Origin: Parvibacter caecicola
Lineage (GTDB): Bacteria; Actinomycetota; Coriobacteriia; Coriobacteriales; Eggerthellaceae
Direction of reading: 5' to 3'
NCBI RefSeq assembly: GCF_003725335.1
Contig: NZ_QIBY01000002.1
Location: 1-64,000, forward strand
Length of the DNA: 64,000 nucleotides
Both the position numbers and the translations under genes were made by a program. The stretch's first letter is position 1, and the number at the start of each line of letters is the position of its first letter. Under the pieces are notes generated by a model, which worked only from the letters and a program-made list of their open reading frames with translations, made no database searches and had not been told where the DNA came from. Below, in pieces: positions 1 through 7,369 of the stretch.

Positions 1-632
1 ATCAAACTCGCCCCGCCCTTCGCCACCGCGATGCAACCCACTCTGCCTTCGCCACCACGGAGTCGCGCGTTTGTGGCCGAACGATGTTTTTCTTGCTGGC
101 CCGTGCGGAAACCAATCCTTCTGGCCTCCCGTTTTCCCATTCGGCGCCCCGCCCGATGCCCCGTTTTCCACTGTTCCCCTTCGACAGCGCTAAGCGTTCG
201 CGTTCCGTTTTCCCCATTTTGGGGAAAGCTCCGCCATCGCGTTGCGCGCCAACACTCTCGCCGCAACGTCTGCCCTACTCCACACGGCGCAGCTGGTTTT
301 CCACCGCCCCGTTTTGCCTCGGCGGATTTTCCACCGCTCCTGGTGCACCTCCTCCCAAAACCCGCATTTGGCGCCGCGCCATAACCGCCGTGACGAATTT
401 CTGGCGAAACGGCGGCGACGGTTTGATGGAACTTTGTGTCATGGGGGGCGAAACCGTGACGAATTCCCGTAGAACAGGATCGAAATACCTGTTCAAGTGG
501 CATATTTCCCCATTTTATCCACACCGGTAAAGCGAAAAAATCCCCGCTATAATGCCCGCAAACCCTGCCGCTCAAACCGGCAAACCCCAGTCCTGCCGCT
601 TGGCATCTCTAGCCCCACGAAAAGGAATCCCC
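1..632. other. Left-edge intergenic stretch, no gene recognised
   Basis: All six frames contain short overlapping ORFs, but none has a recognisable motif, a good ribosome binding site or typical codon use. The motif ccgtgacgaatt occurs twice (near 389 and 456). A TATAAT hexamer lies at 549-554, close upstream of the first gene and suitable as its -10 element. The far left may be the tail of a feature outside the window, but nothing supports one. Confidence 0.5.
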
Positions 633-1856
633 ATGCCGAACCAGCCCAATCAAAAACACAGCGAAGCTCCCCAACTCCTCATCGCCGATGGAACCGCCGC
701 TACTTTCTGGCGCTTTTCACCGGGCCGAAGCCTGGAAAGCGCCCGACAGCCCCTTGCCCACGCACCGCAAAAACCGCCGTCGGTAAAGCTCATCCCCGCC
801 CTCATGGCCCAATGCCATCCGCGACTAGCGGCAAGTGGGGCTTTCCCGCTCTCCTACGATTCGCGAACTCGCAACAACGCCGCAAATGAAACTGCAAGCC
901 AGCGCATCGCGACGCCCGCCAATCCCCACACCGTTCCGTCAGAGGAGGGCCTTTGCGCCGCTCCGTCAACCAGCGACCCCTTCGCCATCGGCACAAACGC
1001 TCGCGTGGAAGAACCTTCTCTGCTCCGTCAGGCCTTCGACGCACGCTGGCACTTTCTTGTCGACTCCCCCGAACAGCGTTTCCGCACCAAATTCGCCGAA
1101 AGCCACGTTTGCCGAAACACCTTACCGCCACAATCGGCCATCAGGCTCAACCAAGACGTGTCCATCGCTTCGCCCGAGTTCACCTTCCTGCGCATGGCCA
1201 AAAAGCTTTCCCTTCTCAATCTTGCAGCGTTTGGGTCGGAACTCTGCGCAGACTTTTACTACAGCTGGGAAGACGGCCGGACGGTTATCAAGCCACGATC
1301 GGCCCTCGTCACCCAAAACGCCCTTGCCGCGTTCGTGGAGCAGGCCAGCTTCATGGAAGGTGCGGTGAACGCCCGAAAGGCTCTTCCGTTTATCGCGGCC
1401 CATGCTCGGTCGCCCCGAGAAATACAGTCCGGTCTGGTGATGGGGCTCCCCCGTCGCATAGGCGGGCAAGGCATTGGAGCGCCGATACTCAATCACCGCA
1501 TCGAACACGCGCCCACCCGAAACTGCCCCCAAGGGCACTTTATCTGCGACCTCTTTTGGCCGCTCGCCCAGGTAGACGTGGAGTACGAGGGCTTCGAATG
1601 CCACGCCAACCGATTCCTTGAAGATTCAATGCGCCGCAACGCCCTTGAGTCGCTGGGCATAACGGTCATCACCCTCACAAAAGACGAGTTTCGCGAGCTG
1701 AACGACATCATTGCCATCGCAAAGCGCATCACGGAGAAAAAGGGGATGCGGTGGAGGCCGCCTTCTGCGAAGGAGTTGGAACGCATGCGGCGCCTGCACG
1801 AGACCGTACTCTCATGGTCGAGGAACCAGGGCCAGCCGCCGAGCATCTTCGGCTGA
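633..1856 (+). CDS. Hypothetical protein with C-terminal Vsr/DUF559-like PD-(D/E)XK nuclease fold
   Basis: This 407-residue protein has no assigned function. The C-terminal third reads like a DUF559/Vsr-type PD-(D/E)XK fold: a hydrophobic strand with an acidic residue (ICDLFWPLAQVDVEYEG), then FECH, then RRNALESLGITVITLT, which matches the terminal strand-helix of that fold. The middle (FTFLRMAKKLSLLNLAAFGSE) resembles a region often found in hypothetical proteins of Coriobacteriia. The start at 633 is preferred over an in-frame ATG at 552 because AAAGGA sits at proper distance before it. The 552 start would overlap a TATAAT box. It stands alone, with inverted-repeat DNA directly downstream. 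The nuclease fold is inferred from sequence pattern only, and activity is unproven. Confidence 0.6.
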   Translation: MPNQPNQKHSEAPQLLIADGTAATFWRFSPGRSLESARQPLAHAPQKPPSVKLIPALMAQCHPRLAASGAFPLSYDSRTRNNAANETASQRIATPANPHTVPSEEGLCAAPSTSDPFAIGTNARVEEPSLLRQAFDARWHFLVDSPEQRFRTKFAESHVCRNTLPPQSAIRLNQDVSIASPEFTFLRMAKKLSLLNLAAFGSELCADFYYSWEDGRTVIKPRSALVTQNALAAFVEQASFMEGAVNARKALPFIAAHARSPREIQSGLVMGLPRRIGGQGIGAPILNHRIEHAPTRNCPQGHFICDLFWPLAQVDVEYEGFECHANRFLEDSMRRNALESLGITVITLTKDEFRELNDIIAIAKRITEKKGMRWRPPSAKELERMRRLHETVLSWSRNQGQPPSIFG

Positions 1857-1927
1857 TTAAGCGCGGGCAAGCGCAATGCGGCGCGCAAATTAAGGACGGC
1901 GAATATCGGCCCGTCATGCCGGCATTT

Positions 1928-2124
1928 TTGCCACATCCTCGAAAAAATGACAGGGCGCGTCAAAGAAATGAGGATGTGGCAAAAACAGGCGGCGAAAATT
2001 GCCACATCCTCGTAATAGATGCGAAATCGGCACAAAAAATGAGGATGTGGCAAAAGTACGGCTCCAAAATTGCCACACCCTCGAAAACGCGACACAGCGC
2101 GTCGAAAAAACGAGGATGTGGCAA
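1928..2124. repeat. 71-nt periodic array of alternating inverted repeats
   Basis: The 14-mer TTGCCACATCCTCG occurs at 1928, 1999 and 2070 (the last with one change). Its reverse complement GAGGATGTGGCAA occurs at 1970, 2041 and 2112. Both series have a spacing of exactly 71 nt. Each forward/reverse pair can form a hairpin, with loops of 28 nt one way or about 16 nt the other. The sequences between the arms differ from unit to unit. No gene covers the array. Confidence 0.85.
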
Positions 2125-2677
2125 AAAACCGATGCGCGCGAGGTCCATGTTACGCGAAGACGCAAGCGGGACGGCGCGAGCAAGGGCAAAGGGCGCGAAG
2201 CGGTAGCGCCAGACTGGATGGCCCGCGTCAAAGGCGCACAAACAATGGCCCAGCGAAGCGCGGGGAAAGCACGGCGTGATGCGATGGATACAAACGGGGG
2301 CTACGCGGGCCGGCGGCGGCACGGCGCGTGGCGAGCAGGAACGGAGCCGCATCGGGGGTGTCAATCGCCGGCGAAGGTCGCACGGGGACGGAACTGCTGC
2401 GGGAGCGCCGATTGCCGGCGGGGCCCTGGCCGCGGGCGCGGACAACCGAGAGCGGCGGGAGGCGCGATGGGGCGGCCAGGGCTCGGCGCGCAGTGCGGGC
2501 GGCGGAGCTACGCGAGCCGGCGGCAAAGGCGGGCGACGGGGCGGGAGGGTCGGCAACATGCCTTTAACGGGCGGCTCCCAGCTCTATGGCAATCGCGCCC
2601 ATGGAGGCGGAGCGCTCCCAGCAGCGACTATGCTCGTCTTTGGCGGTTTATCAATCCCTCTATTGAAAGGTGGAATA
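2125..2677. other. GC-rich intergenic leader before the oxalate genes
   Basis: About 550 nt of very GC-rich sequence separate the repeat array from the first oxalate gene. An open frame (from 2276) runs through it into that gene, but it is Arg/Gly-rich and unlike any family I recognise, so it looks like a GC-driven open frame. The last 40 nt before the gene are less GC-rich and hold its ribosome binding site. Confidence 0.5.
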
Positions 2678-4006
2678 ATGACCGATATGCAGTCAACGGC
2701 CCCTTTGGCCGGTATTAAGGTAATTGACTGGACCCAGGTGCAATCCGGCCCCTCCTGCACTCAGATGCTGGCCTGGATGGGCGCAGAAGTTATCAAGCTG
2801 GAGAAAGTACACGGCGGCGATCCCACCCGCAGTGAGATGAACGACGTGGACGGCAGCTACTCGCTGTACTTCCTGCAGCTCAACGCCAACAAGAAGTCGC
2901 TTACCCTGGACATGAAAGACCCCGAAGGCGCTAAGGTGCTGACCGCCCTTTTGAAAGACGCTGACATCTTTATCGAGAACATCGGCCCCGGCGACGTGGA
3001 GAAGCTGGGCTTTGGCTGGGAGCAAGTGCACCAGATCAACCCCAAGTGCATCATGGCCTCGCTGAAGGGCTTCAACCAGGGCAGCCGCTTCGAGCACGTG
3101 AAGGCCTTTGAACCGGTAGCCCAGTGCGCCGGCGGCGCCGCCTCCACCACCGGCTGGAACGACGGCACCCACCCGCAGCCCACGCAATCGAGCGCGGCCC
3201 TGGGCGACTCCAACACCGGCATGCACATGCTGATCGCCATCCTGAGCGCGCTTTTGCAGCGGCAGCGCACTGGCGAGGGCTGCTACGTGTACCAGTCCAT
3301 GCAGAACGCCGTGCTCAACCTGTGCCGTATCAAGCTTCGCGACCAGCTGATCCTGGACAATCTGGGAGAGCTTTCCTACTACGCTTGCTATCCGGGCTTC
3401 AATTGGGGCAAGGCCATCCCTCGCGCCGAGAACGCCGAAGGCGGCCTGGTACTGGGCTGGTGCTACCGCGCCAAGGGCTGGGAGACCGACCCCAACGCCT
3501 ACGTGTACATCGTCATCCAGCAGTCCCCGAAGGGCTTTGAGACCTTCTGCAAGGCGCTGGGCTTCGAGGATTGGCTGACCGACCCCAACTTCAGCACCCC
3601 CAACGCCCGCGACGAGCACAAGGCGGAAGTGTACAAGCGCGTGGAAGAGTACACGATGCAGTACGACAAGATGACCCTCACCGAGAAGCTGGGGGCCGCC
3701 GGCGTGCCGGTGGGCCCGGTGCTGGATTGGCACGAGCTGGAAAGCGACCCCGATCTGAACAGCGACGGCACCATCGTCACCATCGACCAGGAAGACAGCC
3801 GCGGCAACTTCAAGACCATCGGCCTGCCCTACACCATGTCGAACTACACCCCCGATTACAAGCGTGCGCCGAAGCTGGGTGAGAACAACAGCGAGATTCT
3901 TACCGCGCTGGGCTACAGCGCCGAGGAGATTGCCGCGCTCGAGGCCAAGGGTGTCATCGGTAGCAACAACGGCGTGCCGGCCGACCTGAAAAAGCCGGCC
4001 AAATAG
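2678..4006 (+). CDS. frc: Formyl-CoA:oxalate CoA-transferase
   Basis: Class III CoA-transferase that moves CoA from formyl-CoA to oxalate, giving oxalyl-CoA for the decarboxylase encoded next. The 442 residues are close to the family length of about 430. The N-terminus (LAGIKVIDWTQVQSGPSCTQ) is the class III signature. LGDSNTGMH carries the catalytic aspartate (Asp177), and KGWETDPNAYVY matches the characterised oxalate enzymes. The start follows GAAAGGTGG. The flexible glycine loop of the Oxalobacter enzyme (GGGGQ) appears altered here to AEGGLVLGW. The gene is co-directional with oxc and an AEC carrier, the same trio as yfdW-yfdU-yfdV in E. coli, which supports oxalate over other CoA donors and acceptors. 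Confidence 0.93.
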   Translation: MTDMQSTAPLAGIKVIDWTQVQSGPSCTQMLAWMGAEVIKLEKVHGGDPTRSEMNDVDGSYSLYFLQLNANKKSLTLDMKDPEGAKVLTALLKDADIFIENIGPGDVEKLGFGWEQVHQINPKCIMASLKGFNQGSRFEHVKAFEPVAQCAGGAASTTGWNDGTHPQPTQSSAALGDSNTGMHMLIAILSALLQRQRTGEGCYVYQSMQNAVLNLCRIKLRDQLILDNLGELSYYACYPGFNWGKAIPRAENAEGGLVLGWCYRAKGWETDPNAYVYIVIQQSPKGFETFCKALGFEDWLTDPNFSTPNARDEHKAEVYKRVEEYTMQYDKMTLTEKLGAAGVPVGPVLDWHELESDPDLNSDGTIVTIDQEDSRGNFKTIGLPYTMSNYTPDYKRAPKLGENNSEILTALGYSAEEIAALEAKGVIGSNNGVPADLKKPAK

Positions 4007-4072
4007 GTGCCTTTTGCGGCGCGCGGTCCGCTAACTCGCCGCAGCCGCAAAAGACGACGGCCAAAGGCCGCA

Positions 4073-4120
4073 CCCCCCCCCCGAAAACCCGGGGCGCTGC
4101 AGAACCTCCTGCGGCGCCCC
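4073..4120. other. C10 homopolymer tract and GC hairpin between frc and oxc
   Basis: A run of ten C lies at 4073-4082. A GC-rich hairpin follows at 4091-4120 (GGGGCGC...GCGCCCC with a GCAG/CTGC extension). No T-run follows, so this is not a typical intrinsic terminator. It may instead be a processing or attenuation structure. Confidence 0.6.
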
Positions 4121-4169
4121 CTTTCAAACGCCCCTTCCCCAGGAAGGGCAAACTACCTGGAGGCTTCTT

Positions 4170-5915
4170 ATGGACAACACTACCGCTGCCACCAACCTCA
4201 CTGATGGCATGCACATCCTTACCGAATCGCTCATGGCCAACGGCGTAAGCAAAATGTACGGCGTGGTGGGCATTCCGGTGACCGACTTCGCCCGCATTGC
4301 CCAGGCCAAGGGCATCCGCTACATTGGCATGCGCCACGAAGCCGACGCCGGCAACGCCGCCGCGGCCGAGGGCTTTCTCACCGGCAAGCCCGGCGTATTC
4401 CTCACCGTTTCCGCCCCTGGCTTCCTGAACGGCATCACCCCGCTGAAGGAGGCCACCGAAAACGGCTGGCCCTGCATCATGATCGGCGGCTCCTCCACCC
4501 GCAACCTGGTGGACATGGGTGAAGGAGACTACGAGGGCCTGGACCAGATGAATTTCGCCAAGCCCTTCTGCAAGGCATCGTTCCGCGTGGACAACTTGGA
4601 AGACATCCCACTGGCAGTGGCCCGCGCCATGCGCATCGCGCTTTCGGGACGCCCCGGCGGCGTGTACATCGACTTCCCCGGCGAAACCATGGGGCTTTCC
4701 ATGGACGCCGATGCCGCCAAGGCCATGATCTACACCGTGAACGACCCTTGCCCGGCCATGGTGCCCTCGCAAACGTCGGTGGACACCGCCATGAAGCTTC
4801 TGGCCGGCGCCAAGAACCCCTGGATCATCCTGGGCAAGGGGGCCGCGTACGCCCAGGCCGACGAGGAGATTCAGAACTTCATCCACGCCACCGGCATCCC
4901 CTTCCAGCCCATGTCGATGGCGAAGGGCCTGCTGCCCGACGACGACCCGCTGGCCACCCTTTCCTGCCGCGGCCTGGCCATGCGCACGGCCGACGTGGTG
5001 CTGCTGGTGGGCGCGCGCCTGAACTGGATGCTGCAGTTCGGCAAGGGCAAGAAGTGGAACCCCGATGTGAAATTCATCCAGATTGAAATCGACCCGGCCG
5101 AAATCGACAACTCCCGCTACATCGACGCCCCCATCGTGGGCGACATCAAGTCCACCATGAAGATGATGAACGAGGCGCTGAAGACCACCCCGGTGAAGGC
5201 CTCGGCCGAATGGCAGCAGCTGCTGGCCGCCGACATCGCCAAAAACGACGCCCGCTTCGCCGGCAAAACCGCCAGCAGCGAAGTGCCCATGAACCACTAC
5301 AACGCGCTGGGTGCCGTGAAGAAGGTAATGGACAAGAACCACGACGTGTATCTGGTGAACGAAGGCGCCAACACCCTGGACGACTGCCGCGACATCGTGA
5401 ACCAGTACCTGCCGCGCCACCGTCTGGACTGCGGCACCTGGGGCGTGATGGGCGTGGGCCTGGGTTACGCCATCGGCGCCGCTGTGACCACTGGCAAACC
5501 GGTGGTTTCCATCCACGGCGACTCCGCCTTCGGCTTCGACGGCATGGAAGTGGAAACCATCTGCCGCTTCCATCTGCCAGTAACCGTGATGGTGCTGAAC
5601 AACGGCGGCATCTACCGCGGCGACTTCGAGAACCTGGGCACCGACGGCGACCCCTCCCCTCTCACCCTGGACGCCACCGCCCACTACGAGAAGATGATGG
5701 AGGCCTTCGGCGGCAAGGGCTACTTCGCCACCACCCCCGACGAAGTGGAGCAGATGCTGGCCGAGGCCATCGCCTCGAAGCAGCCTTGCATGATCAACGT
5801 TCAGCTGTCCGTGCATGCCGGCGTAGAGAGCGGCCACATTGGCAACCTGAACCCGAAACCGGTGACGGGCCCGCTGGCCGACTCTGAAATGGTTGACGAC
5901 CCGGCCGTGAAATAG
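4170..5915 (+). CDS. oxc: Oxalyl-CoA decarboxylase (thiamine diphosphate-dependent)
   Basis: Decarboxylates oxalyl-CoA to formyl-CoA and CO2 in the cytoplasm; Frc then recycles the CoA. The protein has 581 residues, close to the roughly 570 of known enzymes, with the three-domain ThDP fold. MRHEADAGNAAAAEGF holds the ThDP-activating glutamate (Glu57). The central domain binds nucleotide/CoA. The C-terminal ThDP motif starts with GDSAFGFDG near residue 450 and ends with NNGG near 478. SSTRNLVDMGEGDYEGLDQ is typical of oxalyl-CoA decarboxylase rather than acetolactate synthase. The start follows CTGGAGG. Together with frc and the downstream carrier it forms a complete oxalate catabolic unit. 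Confidence 0.95.
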   Translation: MDNTTAATNLTDGMHILTESLMANGVSKMYGVVGIPVTDFARIAQAKGIRYIGMRHEADAGNAAAAEGFLTGKPGVFLTVSAPGFLNGITPLKEATENGWPCIMIGGSSTRNLVDMGEGDYEGLDQMNFAKPFCKASFRVDNLEDIPLAVARAMRIALSGRPGGVYIDFPGETMGLSMDADAAKAMIYTVNDPCPAMVPSQTSVDTAMKLLAGAKNPWIILGKGAAYAQADEEIQNFIHATGIPFQPMSMAKGLLPDDDPLATLSCRGLAMRTADVVLLVGARLNWMLQFGKGKKWNPDVKFIQIEIDPAEIDNSRYIDAPIVGDIKSTMKMMNEALKTTPVKASAEWQQLLAADIAKNDARFAGKTASSEVPMNHYNALGAVKKVMDKNHDVYLVNEGANTLDDCRDIVNQYLPRHRLDCGTWGVMGVGLGYAIGAAVTTGKPVVSIHGDSAFGFDGMEVETICRFHLPVTVMVLNNGGIYRGDFENLGTDGDPSPLTLDATAHYEKMMEAFGGKGYFATTPDEVEQMLAEAIASKQPCMINVQLSVHAGVESGHIGNLNPKPVTGPLADSEMVDDPAVK

Positions 5916-5929
5916 CCTCTTGACTTTAC

Positions 5930-5950
5930 GCCCCGGCCCCACGCCGGGGC
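5930..5950. other. Perfect 8-bp hairpin between oxc and the carrier gene
   Basis: GCCCCGGC (5930-5937) pairs with GCCGGGGC (5943-5950) across a 5-nt loop, just downstream of oxc and 18 nt before the carrier start. No T-run follows, so it may be an mRNA-stabilising hairpin that sets different expression of the genes. Confidence 0.55.
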
Positions 5951-5967
5951 ACCCTTAGGAGGGAATC

Positions 5968-7161
5968 ATGGTCCAAATTCTTGTAAACGACATTCTGCCC
6001 ATCTTGGTCATCATGATCTTGGGCTACATCTGCGGCAAGTTCAGCTACTTCGACGACGACCAGCGACAGGGCCTGAACAAAGTGGTGCTGAACATCGCGC
6101 TGCCGGCCGCTCTGTTCGTGTCCATCGTGAAGGCCACCCGCGAGATGCTGGTGAGCGACATCACCCTCACGCTGATTTCGCTGTTCGGCATCGTGGGCAT
6201 GTTCATGCTCAGCTTCTTCCTGTGCAAGCTGCTATTCCACCACAGCACCCAGGAAGCCGCCGTGTGCGCCCTGATCGCCGGCTCCCCCACCATCGGTTTT
6301 CTGGGATTCGCGGTGCTGGATCCCATCTACGGCAACAACGTGGACACCAACCTGGTAATCGCCATCGTGGCCATCGTGGTGAACGCCATCACCATCCCCA
6401 TCGGCTATTACCTTATTAACCTGGGGCAGGCGAAGGACAAGGCGAAGGCGCTGGCGGCCGCCGGGAAATCTGCGGCGGGCAAGGCGGCCGAGGCGGTTTC
6501 CGCTGCCGCCAACACCGGGGCGAAGGCAGTTGCCGACGCCGCTGTCGGCGATGGCAAACTGGCGATTGCCGCCGACGGCACCCACGTGGACAAGCACGGC
6601 GACACCATCACCGCCAAGGGCGAAGTGGACGTTTCCCGCTCGTCCAACAAGGGCACCAAAAAGCACCACGAGATAAAGAACCCCAACCTGGCCGCCATCG
6701 TGAACGCCCTGAAGCAGCCGGTGTGCTGGGCGCCTATCTTGGCCGTGCTGCTGGTGATCATCGGGGTGCAGTTCCCCTCCGAGCTTGACCCCTGCTTCGA
6801 GCTGATCGCGAAGGCCAACTCCGGCCTGGCGGTGCTCTCCGCCGGCCTGGCGCTGTCCACCGTGAAGTTCTCGCTAGGGGTGGAGACGCTGTGGAACACC
6901 TTCTTCCGCCTGATTCTCACCCCTGCGGTGTTCATCGGCCTGGGGCTGATCTTCGGCATGGCGGGCGATGGCGACAAGCTGTCACTGCTGGTTATGGCCG
7001 TGGCCCTGCCGCCCGCTTTCAGCGGCATCATCATCTCCAGCCGCTACAACATCTACGTGCAGGAAGGCGCGTCTTCAGTAGCGGTTTCCACCGTGGGCTT
7101 CGCCGCTACCTGCGTGCTCATCGTGTGGATCATGCCCATCATCACCCACATGTTCGCCTAA
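5968..7161 (+). CDS. AEC-family transporter, probable oxalate/formate carrier
   Basis: Integral membrane carrier of the auxin efflux carrier family (YfdV type), with about ten hydrophobic segments in two halves. The N-terminal MILGYICGKFSYFDDDQRQGLNKVVLNIALPAALF and the C-terminal MAVALPPAFSGIIISSRYN are family hallmarks. It has 397 residues against about 310-320 for usual members. The extra length is a hydrophilic Ala/Lys/Gly-rich cytoplasmic loop at about residues 150-240 between the two halves. The start follows TAGGAGGG. Its position directly behind frc and oxc suggests that it brings in oxalate or exchanges it for formate. The substrate is inferred from context. Confidence 0.8.
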   Translation: MVQILVNDILPILVIMILGYICGKFSYFDDDQRQGLNKVVLNIALPAALFVSIVKATREMLVSDITLTLISLFGIVGMFMLSFFLCKLLFHHSTQEAAVCALIAGSPTIGFLGFAVLDPIYGNNVDTNLVIAIVAIVVNAITIPIGYYLINLGQAKDKAKALAAAGKSAAGKAAEAVSAAANTGAKAVADAAVGDGKLAIAADGTHVDKHGDTITAKGEVDVSRSSNKGTKKHHEIKNPNLAAIVNALKQPVCWAPILAVLLVIIGVQFPSELDPCFELIAKANSGLAVLSAGLALSTVKFSLGVETLWNTFFRLILTPAVFIGLGLIFGMAGDGDKLSLLVMAVALPPAFSGIIISSRYNIYVQEGASSVAVSTVGFAATCVLIVWIMPIITHMFA

Positions 7162-7176
7162 GGGCAGCTGGTCTCT

Positions 7177-7210
7177 TGTGTGGGCCGATTCGACAGGGTC
7201 GGCCCACACA
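7177..7210 (+). terminator. Probable terminator hairpin after the oxalate operon
   Basis: TGTGTGGGCCGA (7177-7188) pairs perfectly with TCGGCCCACACA (7199-7210) across a 10-nt loop, 16 nt after the stop codon of the carrier gene. The following sequence is only mildly T/A-rich, so termination is likely but not of textbook form. Confidence 0.6.
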
Positions 7211-7226
7211 ACCCAATTATTCGTAG

Positions 7227-7247
7227 GGCAGAGATTCTATCTCTGCC
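7227..7247. repeat. 21-bp palindromic repeat (family A)
   Basis: GGCAGAGAT-TCT-ATCTCTGCC is a perfect 9-bp inverted repeat with a 3-nt loop, flanked by CGTAG. The same palindrome recurs between genes across the window, near 11000-11134, 24494, 32255, 33475, 39379 and 52912. Confidence 0.9.
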
Positions 7248-7282
7248 TGGGTCGTAAGGAAAAATGGCTGCAAGCCTTCTGG

Positions 7283-7338
7283 AGCTGGGCCGATTCGGCG
7301 GGCCGAACCTCGTTCCGGCCCGCCGAATCGGCCCAGCT
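7283..7338. repeat. Perfect 22-bp-arm hairpin upstream of nifJ
   Basis: Arms 7283-7304 and 7317-7338 are exact reverse complements around a 12-nt loop. The right arm and the following GATGG resemble the right end of the 140-bp family B repeats (CCTCGCTCCGACCCGC...GGCCCAGCCAGGATG). It may therefore be a solo end of that family, and could act as an attenuator for nifJ, which starts 31 nt later. Confidence 0.75.
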
Positions 7339-7369
7339 AGGATGGAGCCAGTGTTGAAGGAGACGGATC

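Noticed and set aside
1-530. Several short ORFs at the left edge
   Set aside because: No motif, no ribosome sites, and mutually overlapping in several frames, as expected from GC-rich noncoding DNA.
1928-2124. CRISPR array
   Set aside because: Repeats alternate in orientation, repeat units are only 14 nt, and there is no cas gene.
2276-2677. N-terminal extension of the CoA-transferase
   Set aside because: The added 134 residues are Arg/Gly low-complexity, the homologous region begins at 2678, and GAAAGGTGG precedes that ATG.
3954-5942. Long minus-strand frame of 662 codons opposite oxc
   Set aside because: It is rich in His, Val and Gly and mirrors the codons of oxc. No motif or ribosome site; the plus-strand gene is certain.
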